Origin: an uncultured Prevotella sp.
Lineage (GTDB): Bacteria > Bacteroidota > Bacteroidia > Bacteroidales > Bacteroidaceae
Reading direction: 5' to 3'
DNA length: 23,459 nucleotides
Assembly: GCA_938028745.1 (NCBI GenBank)
Contig: CALIZL010000023.1
Coordinates: 1 to 23,459, forward strand
The notes below the pieces were generated by a model. That model was given only the letters and a program-made list of their open reading frames with translations. It was not told the origin of the DNA and did no database searches. The position numbers were made by a program, and so were the translations under genes. Shown here piece by piece: positions 7,611-14,895 of the stretch (the first letter of the stretch is position 1; every line of letters begins with the position of its first letter).

Positions 7611-8284
7611 TGGCTACCGATGTGGCAGGAAACTTGAAACGCGTGGTGCAGAGTTTGCCACCCCACGTGCGACTTGTGGCGGTGAGTAAGTTCCATCCCA
7701 ACGAAGAACTGATGGCCGCCTACGAGCAAGGCCAACGCATCTTCGGCGAAAGTCAAGAACAAGAGCTGAGCCGAAAGGCCGCAGAACTGCCCAAAGACAT
7801 TGCCTGGCACTTCATCGGACACCTGCAAACCAATAAGGTGAAGTACATCGCACCCTACATCGACATGATTGAAGCGGTGGACAGCATGAAGCTTTTGCGC
7901 GAGATTAACAAGCAGGCCGAGAAGTGCGGCCGCGTTATCGACGTGCTACTTGAACTGCATGTAGCCCAAGAAGAAACCAAATACGGTTTCACGCTCGATG
8001 CCTGTCGCGAGCTGTTGGCCAGCGGCGAGTGGCGCGAACTAAGCCATGTGCGTATCTGCGGACTGATGACGATGGCCTCGAACGTTGACGATGAAGAGCA
8101 AATTCGTGCCGAAATGACCACCGCTTGGCGCTTTTTCGACGAGATTAAAAGCCAATACTTCGCCCACGACGATACCTTTAAAGAACGTAGTTGGGGCATG
8201 AGCCACGACTACCCCATCGCCTTGCAATGCGGGAGTACGATGGTTCGTGTGGGAACAAACATCTTTGGCGAACGGCAATACTAA
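7610..8284 (+). CDS. yggS: YggS/PLPBP family pyridoxal-phosphate-binding protein, 224 aa
   Basis: The single-domain fold-type III PLP protein is recognisable throughout. VRLVAVSKFHP carries the cofactor lysine (about residue 26). IFGESQEQEL, WHFIGHLQTNK, ETKYGF, VRICGLMTMA and GMSHDYPIALQCGSTMVRVGTNIFG follow in family order, the last two forming the phosphate cup. YggS has no known enzymatic reaction; it buffers free PLP and affects amino-acid and vitamin B6 balance. Length is normal for the family. It is the second gene of a unit with DUF4494. A short hairpin (AACCT-gta-AGGTT near 8310-8322) follows the stop, then a simple-repeat spacer. Confidence 0.93.
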   Translation: MATDVAGNLKRVVQSLPPHVRLVAVSKFHPNEELMAAYEQGQRIFGESQEQELSRKAAELPKDIAWHFIGHLQTNKVKYIAPYIDMIEAVDSMKLLREINKQAEKCGRVIDVLLELHVAQEETKYGFTLDACRELLASGEWRELSHVRICGLMTMASNVDDEEQIRAEMTTAWRFFDEIKSQYFAHDDTFKERSWGMSHDYPIALQCGSTMVRVGTNIFGERQY

Positions 8285-8306
8285 GAACAACGTGGCACAG
8301 ATGCTC

Positions 8307-8420
8307 GTTAACCTGTAAGGTTGTTAAGCTCGTCAACTGGTTATCTCGTCAACTCATGTTCTTGTTAACTCGTTAACTTGTCTTCTTGTCAACTCGTCAA
8401 CTGGTCCACTCATAAACTTG
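8307..8420. repeat. Short-word repeat spacer (GTYAACTCGT type)
   Basis: Words such as CTCGTCAACT, CTTGTTAACT and CTCGTTAACT recur roughly every 10 bp across the yggS-galE spacer. The repeats contain GTTAAC palindromes. No gene is present. A partial -7-like TAAACTTG at 8413-8420 sits at its right edge, but the nearest TTG is 24 bp away, so no promoter is called. Confidence 0.6.
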
Positions 8421-8451
8421 AAACATTACACAAAAATATAACTCCAATACA

Positions 8452-9489
8452 ATGAAACAAACAATTTTAGTAACAGGCGGAACAGGATTTATCGGTTCGC
8501 ATACCACCGTGGAGTTGCAACAAGCCGGCTACGATGTGGTTATCGTAGACAACTTGTCGAACTCTAACGCCGAAGTTGTAGACGGCATCGAACAAATTAC
8601 GGGCATCAGACCTGCTTTCGAGAAGGTAGACTGCTGCGACAAGCAAGCCCTGGAGGCTGTGTTTGCCAAGTACAAGGACATCAAAGGCATCATCCACTTC
8701 GCCGCATCCAAGGCTGTGGGCGAGAGTGTTGAAAAACCGCTGCTTTATTATCGCAACAACACCGTGTCGTTGCTCAACCTATTAGAACTGATGCCTGTAT
8801 ATGGCGTAAAGGGTTTCATCTTCTCTTCAAGCTGCACAGTGTACGGTCAGCCCACCAAAGAGCATCTTCCCGTAACCGAAGACGCACCCATCCAAGAGGC
8901 TTGCAGCCCTTACGGCAACACCAAACAGATTAACGAAGAGATTATCCGCGACTACATTCACAGCGGCGCACCCATCAAGAGCGTCATCCTTCGCTACTTC
9001 AACCCCATCGGCGCGCACCCTTCGGCACTCATCGGCGAACTTCCCAACGGCGTTCCCAACAACCTTATCCCCTTCGTTACACAAACTGCGATGGGCATTA
9101 GGCAAGAGTTAAAGATATTCGGAAACGACTACGACACGCCCGACGGCACCTGCATTCGCGACTACATCTACGTGGTAGACCTTGCCAAGGCACATGTTAA
9201 GGCCATGCAAAGGGTGCTAGACATGGACACCGAGCCAATTGAATACTTCAACGTGGGTACTGGTCGTGGCGTCAGCACATACGAAGTGGTAGACAAATTC
9301 GAGAAGGCCACGGGCGTAAAGGTTAATTGGAGCTACGCCCCACGTCGCGAAGGCGACATCGAAAAGGTGTGGGCCAACCCCGACAAAGCCAACAACGTGC
9401 TTGGTTGGAAGTCCGAGACCAGTCTTGAAGACACCTTGCGTTCGGCTTGGAACTGGCAATTGAAACTGCGCGAAAGGGGCGTGATGTAA
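8452..9489 (+). CDS. galE: UDP-glucose 4-epimerase, 345 aa
   Basis: An extended short-chain dehydrogenase/reductase that interconverts UDP-glucose and UDP-galactose in the cytoplasm, feeding the Leloir pathway and glycan synthesis. Evidence: Rossmann motif GGTGFIG at 9-15; Asp33 at the end of strand 2 for NAD ribose; HFAASKAVGES (82-92); FSSSCTVYG (124-132) with the catalytic Ser/Thr region; YGNTK with the Tyr154-Lys158 pair; RYFNPIGAHPS for UDP-sugar binding; and RDYIYVVDLAKAH. Length is normal for GalE. No other galactose genes are adjacent. The spacer upstream is the simple-repeat tract, and a long inverted repeat follows. Confidence 0.95.
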   Translation: MKQTILVTGGTGFIGSHTTVELQQAGYDVVIVDNLSNSNAEVVDGIEQITGIRPAFEKVDCCDKQALEAVFAKYKDIKGIIHFAASKAVGESVEKPLLYYRNNTVSLLNLLELMPVYGVKGFIFSSSCTVYGQPTKEHLPVTEDAPIQEACSPYGNTKQINEEIIRDYIHSGAPIKSVILRYFNPIGAHPSALIGELPNGVPNNLIPFVTQTAMGIRQELKIFGNDYDTPDGTCIRDYIYVVDLAKAHVKAMQRVLDMDTEPIEYFNVGTGRGVSTYEVVDKFEKATGVKVNWSYAPRREGDIEKVWANPDKANNVLGWKSETSLEDTLRSAWNWQLKLRERGVM

Positions 9490-10110
9490 GCCACCCCGCC
9501 CTCAACGCAACAACAATAACGCACAAGGCGTGTTTTGTAAAGTCGCCATTGGGGAATGGAAGTATACTAGGGTTATGCCCTTAAAACACATTTTTCACCA
9601 CAACGAGTACTTTACAATGCACGACTTTGTGCTTAAAAATCACCTCGCCCAAAAACGCTTAACGCCCCACATTAGGCCTTAACAGCAAACGAAACGCCAC
9701 CAAAGCGTGTCACAAAATAGCCGCCAAACGGGCAAATCACGAGAACCATTAAACAGTCACTTTCCAAATCGCAGCGCAATACGCAGACCATATGGAAGAG
9801 GTTCCGCACGCCAATACGCAAGTGCGGCCGTAACGGATGGCGACCCGTGCCTTGCATCCAAAGTCAAAAGGCGCACGCTTTAGGTCGTGTCCCTATGCAA
9901 TTTGACCCCTAAACACGGCCACGCTATCAGTTAGCCCCCTCCTTGTCTTTTAAGTTATACGCGGTATTATCCTGCTTAACACAACGCCCTACCCTTTCAT
10001 TGGGCAAGCGAATGATACCCCACATCAACCTAAAAGCTAAGAGAACTTCAATGTTTGCCAATCAACCATAATAGTTCCCTAATAAAACAAACTCACAAAA
10101 CCATAACGGC
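9490..10110. other. 620-bp GC-rich intergenic region with long inverted repeat
   Basis: No gene that I believe. A 23-bp imperfect inverted repeat pairs 9521-9543 with 9609-9632 (ACTTTACAA and CACG blocks shared), enclosing a small AGGG-ttatg-CCCT hairpin. The structure may end galE transcription. A second hairpin, CCGCAC...GTGCGG, is at 9804-9827. The segment 9633-9900 is visibly richer in G+C than other spacers here, and a 61-codon minus-strand ORF (9672-9857) lies in it. It may be a decayed gene or another dispersed element. Confidence 0.4.
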
Positions 10111-11211
10111 ATGAATACCGAAGAAGAAAAAACGTACATTGATTTACTATGTAAATTCGAACAATTACCCAAACAAGACAAACGTCCTACCTTTATGGAA
10201 ATTTGCAAATATCCATACACTCGCTTTGAAGAAGTATGCAGTAGAATTTTGCAATTCTATCTTAATCCCTTTGCAGAACATGGGCTACGTAGTTTATGGC
10301 TATCTGCATTGTGGCGGGTTTCAACGCAAAAAGAAGAACTACCATTCTATAACAAGGTTGAATGTGTAACAGAGGAATATGCTGAAAGCAAGAAAATAGA
10401 TATTGTTATTAAATCTGAGGAATTTGTTGTCGCGATAGAAAACAAAACAACTGCCAAGTTATATAACCAGTTGGACATATATGCTAAGCACATACATAAT
10501 GCTTACTCTGATAAGAAACATAAGATATTGCTTGTTTTATCTGTTTTTCCTCTGTCAGACCTCAAGAGTAAAAGGCTCATGGAAGAAAATGGTTTCCAGC
10601 CTGTTCTATACAAGGATTTATTTGCAGAGGTTAATAAAGAGTTAGGCAACTATATGATGTCATCAGACCAAAGATATCTTACCTATATGCTTGATTTTAT
10701 GAAAACAATAGAAAATATGAGTAGCGTAAACAACAAAAGAGTATTTGATTTCTTTATACAGAATAAGGAAAGAGTTGAACAACTTGTTAATGAATATAAT
10801 CAGTTCCAAAGCAACATCCTCTCATGCCATAAAGAACACATTGATTTTTTAAAAGAGTCTGTAAACGAAAGGACAGGTGCAACATGGTGGGCATGGGAAG
10901 GATGGGATTTAGGAATATCCTTTAATGACAAAACCAACCGCATAGGTATAGAATCTAATTATCTAGCAAATGTTAATGGACCTTGTGGAGAATTTCACAT
11001 CTATATAACCACATGGCAAAAGAAACATTGGGCACCCTACAAAGAAAAAGTCTTGGAAACGTTCCGAGAACACATCTTCTTGGATGAGAATGACAATGAC
11101 CGAGTGTACTTGCATCTTCCAATCATTGACGGAAGCAATACCGAGGAGATAATAAAAGTACTTACTGAGACATACAACAAGCTGAAAGAGATAGCAGAAC
11201 AAATTCATTAA
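10111..11211 (+). CDS. PD-(D/E)XK nuclease superfamily protein, 366 aa
   Basis: The N-terminal third carries a PD-(D/E)XK core like that of the PDDEXK_4 family. Acidic residues in the first helix (Glu40, Glu41) are followed by KKIDIVI (Asp97), a short turn, then VVAIENK (Glu110, Lys112) and the helix YNQLDIYAKHI with Gln120 and Tyr124. The following strand ILLVLSVFP fits the same fold. Residues from about 200 on are helical and charged, then contain several tryptophans (WWAWEGWDLGI) in a region I cannot assign. Family members are mostly uncharacterised and often occur in defence or mobile contexts. The gene is clearly richer in A+T than its neighbours, suggesting horizontal acquisition. It stands alone, with a MITE-like element and an R1 copy just downstream. 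Confidence 0.8.
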   Translation: MNTEEEKTYIDLLCKFEQLPKQDKRPTFMEICKYPYTRFEEVCSRILQFYLNPFAEHGLRSLWLSALWRVSTQKEELPFYNKVECVTEEYAESKKIDIVIKSEEFVVAIENKTTAKLYNQLDIYAKHIHNAYSDKKHKILLVLSVFPLSDLKSKRLMEENGFQPVLYKDLFAEVNKELGNYMMSSDQRYLTYMLDFMKTIENMSSVNNKRVFDFFIQNKERVEQLVNEYNQFQSNILSCHKEHIDFLKESVNERTGATWWAWEGWDLGISFNDKTNRIGIESNYLANVNGPCGEFHIYITTWQKKHWAPYKEKVLETFREHIFLDENDNDRVYLHLPIIDGSNTEEIIKVLTETYNKLKEIAEQIH

Positions 11212-11287
11212 TACATAAGGTCGAGATAACGAAGAACTCCACACTTGATATCTATATAGGGCTAGCACCCCTTGCAATAGCTATTTA

Positions 11288-11437
11288 CCCTAATCTGTCA
11301 TTGAGATTTTCAAAAGCAAAGTGCTACGAATGATTCCGCTGTTACTAGCAAAATCCGAACAGTTTGTTGGTCATTAGCACACATTCAGTCAATATCTCTG
11401 AGATAATGAAAGTAGAATCTTGAATGACCGATTAGGG
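11288..11437. mobile_element. MITE-like 150-bp palindromic element with TTTA flanks
   Basis: CCCTAATCTGTCATT at 11288-11302 and AATGACCGATTAGGG at 11423-11437 are inverted with a single mismatch. With one gap, pairing extends inward to about 11311 and 11413. Identical TTTA tetramers abut both ends (11284-11287 and 11438-11441), as a target duplication would. Inside, GTGCTA..AATGA (11321-11333) pairs with TCATTAGCAC (11371-11380), and CTGTT (11339-11343) with AACAG (11358-11362), so the whole unit can fold into one long hairpin. It has no coding capacity. It could alternatively be a large structured terminator of the nuclease gene. Confidence 0.5.
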
Positions 11438-11606
11438 TTTAAAGCATACTGGTTGTCCGTTTGCAACGTACCCAATGTAAAGCAACAGGCGCAACAGCAC
11501 TAATAACTTCCTTGTTTCTCTCAACATGAAAGTTATCTTTTCTAACTCGCGCAAGATTATAACGCATAAGCCCATGGACTTGCAAACTTATAAACAGAAG
11601 TCGAAA

Positions 11607-12454
11607 CCGTCTTGACTTTTAATATTTCTATAAATTGAGAGGAGTTTGTTATCTTCGTGATGCCAACATAAGATAAACATTCCTCGCATATACAAAGTGC
11701 AGGACAAATCAACGCACTGGCTTATAAACTCACGAAAGCCCAACAAATCCCAATTACATCAACTTATCAACTCACAAACTCACAAATTCAAAACCTTAAA
11801 TCGTTATTCTTTATTTTACAAATCACCTCAAATTTTCACTTCGTTCTAGCGAAAATTAAGGTTAAAATATAACTAAATAGCCACCGTTTCTAACCATTCA
11901 CTCCTTGCGTTTCGTCTGTTTTTAGGAACAGAACCTGCATTTTGCACCATTTTGCCTTTCTAATTTGGTTGCCAACTCGATTTTTTTCAACTCCAATTTC
12001 CCACTTTTAGCTCCTAAAACCCCACTTTTTAGCAGCTATTTTGCCCTTTTTAGTGATGTGTTACATGGCTCAAAAGGGTTTTGTTTATACCATTACGGTG
12101 GATATTTATGCTTTTCGGCCAGCATTTAGCAGCATTTTGCCTTGCGTTTTGCACCAAAACACCTTGCGTTTTGCACCAAAACGCACTTCATTTAGCACCA
12201 AAACGCACTTCATTTAGCACCAAAACGCACTACGTTTAGCACCAAAATGCACTATATTTTGCGGCAAATAGCCCCCAAAATGGGGCAAACGGCGGTTTCT
12301 TGAAATAAATATTCATTTTGCCGCATGCGCAGGCTACCCCCTTTTTGCATCAAAACCAACCTTCGCGAGAATCGTTTTTTTGCGGCAAGGTGGGCAATTG
12401 GTGGACAAAAAAGGCACTCACAATGTTAAAATTCTTACTAAAAACAAGACAAAC
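11607..12454 (+). repeat. R1 dispersed repeat, full copy 2 (~0.85 kb)
   Basis: It aligns with 2025-2841 over its full length, with small insertions. The main one is an expansion of ACTTATCAACTCACAAACTC-type words at about 11744-11800. Conserved blocks keep the same order and orientation as in copy 1. Stops and indels differ between copies in every frame, supporting a non-coding element. Confidence 0.75.
12143..12274 (+). repeat. 22-bp tandem array inside R1 copy 2
   Basis: Six units start at 12143, 12165, 12187, 12209, 12231 and 12253, exactly 22 bp apart. The second unit contains a perfect palindrome with a 3-bp centre, GCGTTTTGcacCAAAACGC. The flank GCCCCCAAAATGGGGC (12270-12285) can form a hairpin, and a shorter form is kept after the array in copy 1. 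Confidence 0.75.
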
Positions 12455-12562
12455 GCTCATTTCTCAAACACAAAAATGCGAGTTCTAGAAAAGGATATTA
12501 TATTTTTGAACTTGCTGGTTGACCCTACGAAAGGGGGAAACGAGATTATAAGTCAACTACGC

Positions 12563-12593
12563 TTGCACAATTATTTAGAAATGCTTACCTTTG
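12563..12593 (+). promoter_or_regulatory. Promoter of the alpha/beta hydrolase gene
   Basis: TTG at 12563-12565, a 20-bp spacer and TACCTTTG at 12586-12593 match the Bacteroidota consensus. The leader to the ATG at 12729 would be about 128 nt and includes a GGGTT...AACCC hairpin (12665-12682). Confidence 0.65.
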
Positions 12594-12728
12594 CCCGCAA
12601 AAGCTGTAGACAACCATAAATAGCTTTAAAGCATAACCAAACCTACTTGTTCGCAGGGATAAGCGGGTTAAGCAATCAACCCAAATCAAAAAAAATACGC
12701 TGAATTGTAAAACTCGAAACTACAGATT

Positions 12729-14165
12729 ATGATACACGTTAATAAACTTGCTGCAAGCATGGCGGCAGCCTTCACGATGTCTGCAACAATGAGCTGCGCA
12801 CGCGACCAATCGCCAAACCAACAAGAGATGGTAAAAAACCAACAAGAGATGGTAAAGCACTATTTCGCACAAACGTTGAAAACAAAGCTCAACGCAGAGC
12901 AAAACAGCAAGGCAGACTTTGCGCGCAACGCAAACTATTCTACCGACATACAGCAGCAACTGAAAGATAAAGACGTTGCTAGCACCAAGAAGATGGTGTG
13001 GGCTGCGTGGTGCGAGGCCAACCGCGAGTTACAGGAAGAGAAGCTCATCAAGCCACAAAGTCTACAAAATGGCGGCCAGGGGTCGTGGAACCTGCCACAA
13101 ACATTAGAACCAAACGCCGTTATGCCCTACTACTATGCCGCAAAAGGACAGGCCAATGGGCAATTGCCGCTTTTCTTATACCTACATGGTTCGGGGCCTA
13201 AAAAACAAGAATGGCAAACTGGGCTGATGCTAGGAAACTCGTTTGAAGATGCTCCGTCGCTTTATTTCATTCCCCAGATACCCAACGAAGGCAGCTATTA
13301 TCGTTGGTGGCAAGTGGCTAAGCAGTTTGCTTGGGAGAAACTCATCCGACAAGCATTTGTAGAGGGGGCTGTTGATGCCAACCGCCTTTACGTGTTCGGC
13401 ATATCCGAAGGAGGTTATGGCAGCCAACGGCTGGCTTCGTTCTATGCAGACTATTGGGCTGCGGCCGGACCGATGGCAGGAGGCGAGCCTTTGAAGAATG
13501 CACCTGTGGAAAATTGCGCCAACATTGGCTTTTCATTCCTTACGGGAGCCGAAGACACGGGGTTCTACCGCAACATCCTCACGCGCTACACGCAAATGGC
13601 TTTCGATTCTGCACAAAAGGCACATCCACTTTCGGCAGACAATCGCCCGCTCTTTCAGCACCGCATCAACCTGCTCGAAGGGATGCAGCACAGCATCAAC
13701 TATAGCCTAACAACCCCGTGGCTTAAAGATTTTATGCGAAACCCATATCCCAAGACCGTTCTTTGGGAAGATTTTGAGATGGACGGCCGCCGCCGTTCGG
13801 GGTTCTACAACTTGCAGGTTCTAGTGCGACCATCCGAGCAACGCACCTATTATGAAATGTCGATTAAAGACAATGTCATTACGATGAACATCAACGATGT
13901 GGAATACACCACGGTTGAGCGAGACCAGCGGTGGGGCATTGAAATGAAGTTCAACCGCCGTTATCAACAGTCTAAGGGTGGCAAACTGCGCATTTACCTT
14001 AACGAGCAGCTTGTAGACATGAGCAAGCCGGTAACACTTATCGTAAACGGCAAGCAGCTTTATCACGGAAACATCAAGCCCACCTTACAAGATATGGTTA
14101 ACAGCTGCATGGAATACTTCGACCCATATAGAGTATTCCCTACCTCTATTGAGGTTAGTTATTAA
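12729..14165 (+). CDS. Exported alpha/beta hydrolase (esterase/depolymerase-like), 478 aa
   Basis: The N-terminus is an export signal ending at Met-Ser-Cys (Cys23), so it is probably a lipoprotein, though the lipobox is imperfect. Residues 30-43 are an exact duplication of the heptad NQQEMVK, encoded by a 21-bp near-perfect tandem repeat. From about 145 the protein is an alpha/beta hydrolase: LFLYLHGSG (oxyanion loop, about 148-156), VFGISEGGYG with the nucleophile Ser226, GAEDTGF (Asp276) and EGMQHSIN (His321), a plausible Ser-Asp-His triad. This resembles PHB-depolymerase/feruloyl-esterase-like enzymes. A C-terminal beta-rich domain (about 340-478) could bind substrate. The substrate is unknown; an ester or peptide of polysaccharide degradation is plausible. 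The gene stands alone with its own promoter. Confidence 0.85.
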   Translation: MIHVNKLAASMAAAFTMSATMSCARDQSPNQQEMVKNQQEMVKHYFAQTLKTKLNAEQNSKADFARNANYSTDIQQQLKDKDVASTKKMVWAAWCEANRELQEEKLIKPQSLQNGGQGSWNLPQTLEPNAVMPYYYAAKGQANGQLPLFLYLHGSGPKKQEWQTGLMLGNSFEDAPSLYFIPQIPNEGSYYRWWQVAKQFAWEKLIRQAFVEGAVDANRLYVFGISEGGYGSQRLASFYADYWAAAGPMAGGEPLKNAPVENCANIGFSFLTGAEDTGFYRNILTRYTQMAFDSAQKAHPLSADNRPLFQHRINLLEGMQHSINYSLTTPWLKDFMRNPYPKTVLWEDFEMDGRRRSGFYNLQVLVRPSEQRTYYEMSIKDNVITMNINDVEYTTVERDQRWGIEMKFNRRYQQSKGGKLRIYLNEQLVDMSKPVTLIVNGKQLYHGNIKPTLQDMVNSCMEYFDPYRVFPTSIEVSY

Positions 14166-14219
14166 CCACACAATGGCATTTATAATCAAAAAGAATTGGT
14201 TTAGGAATTAATTAAGCAT

Positions 14220-14353
14220 TTTGTACAGACGCTACAAGGCATCTTGTACTGGCGCTACAAGCGTCTTGTACTGGTGCTACAAGCGTCTTGTACTGACACT
14301 ACAAGCATCTTGTACAGACGCTACAAAGTATCTTGTAGTGTATGCGCAAGTGT
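14220..14353. repeat. 22-bp palindromic tandem array (CTTGTA...TACAAG)
   Basis: Units of 22 bp start at 14243, 14265 and 14287, followed by a 23-bp unit at 14309 and a decayed one at 14332. A related unit precedes them at 14220. Each has the form CTTGTACTGRYRCTACAAGC, with the two ends inverted (CTTGTA and TACAAG) around a variable centre. The single-stranded form could fold into a row of small hairpins. There are no spacers, so this is not a CRISPR. Confidence 0.7.
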
Positions 14354-14833
14354 CTCTTGCAGCACTACAAAACTCCATAGTACTGGCACATTTATGGCAA
14401 AATGGGTGTACGAACAACTTTCTATAATCAAGTAGTTTAAACTGTAAAAAACAATTATCCTTCTCTATTGGCAGGTTCTTAAAAACACCTCCATTGCATT
14501 TTTGGGCTTTTATAGTCGATGAGCAAGGGCTGACCGCGGTCGTTGATGTTGCTGGGATGTGGATAAACGCACACAAACCAATGAATTTACGAACTTAGAA
14601 ACTTCGATTTAGCCGCAGAGAAGTTAGTAAATCCCTGCCAAAAAGCACAACTTTTAAGTGCATTTCCCGATGACAATTAGATTTTGTCAAAGGCTGTTTT
14701 TCTGAAAATTTGCATCGGACTGGCCGTGAGGGGTTAGATAAAGCGTTCGTTACTTAGATGTTAACAAAGTTGTTCTGGTTTTCGTAAGGCATACATGTCA
14801 GCTATTAAAAAAAGTAGAAAAAGCCCTTTACAC

Positions 14834-14864
14834 TTGCATAATCGTGGGAAAGTTCCTAATTTTG
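14834..14864 (+). promoter_or_regulatory. Promoter of the nusB operon
   Basis: TTG at 14834-14836, a 20-bp spacer and TAATTTTG at 14857-14864 match the Bacteroidota consensus. The expected leader is only about 25 nt. Confidence 0.75.
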
Positions 14865-14895
14865 CATAACAATATTATAAAGAAAAACAGGAACG

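Larger units (their letters stand above)
11212..12728. other. 1.5-kb non-coding region: palindromic element, R1 copy, promoter
   Basis: After the nuclease stop come a weak hairpin region (11260-11285), the MITE-like palindrome (11288-11437), about 170 bp with nothing I can assign, the second R1 copy (11607-12454), an unassigned 100 bp, and the promoter of the hydrolase gene (12563-12593). No reading frame in this stretch looks like a protein. Confidence 0.6.
14166..14895. other. 730-bp intergenic region before the nusB operon
   Basis: It contains the 22-bp palindromic array at 14220-14353 and the nusB promoter at 14834-14864. Between them (14370-14830) I see no gene, no strong hairpin and no relation to R1. 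A minus-strand ORF at 14277-14576 crosses the array and is not credible. Confidence 0.5.

Noticed and set aside
9672..9857. 61-codon minus-strand ORF in the galE downstream spacer
   Set aside because: No promoter, signal or domain. It may be a decayed gene or a dispersed repeat, so it is mentioned only with the region.
11412..11437. Right end of an insertion sequence with transposase
   Set aside because: The inverted ends are real, but only 150 bp lie between them and no transposase frame is present, so at most a non-autonomous element.
12380..12619. 79-codon plus-strand ORF starting on TTG
   Set aside because: It begins inside the R1 repeat, crosses the hydrolase promoter and has no counterpart at the other R1 copy.
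14277..14576. 99-codon minus-strand ORF upstream of nusB
   Set aside because: It runs through the 22-bp palindromic array, and its composition is dictated by the repeat.
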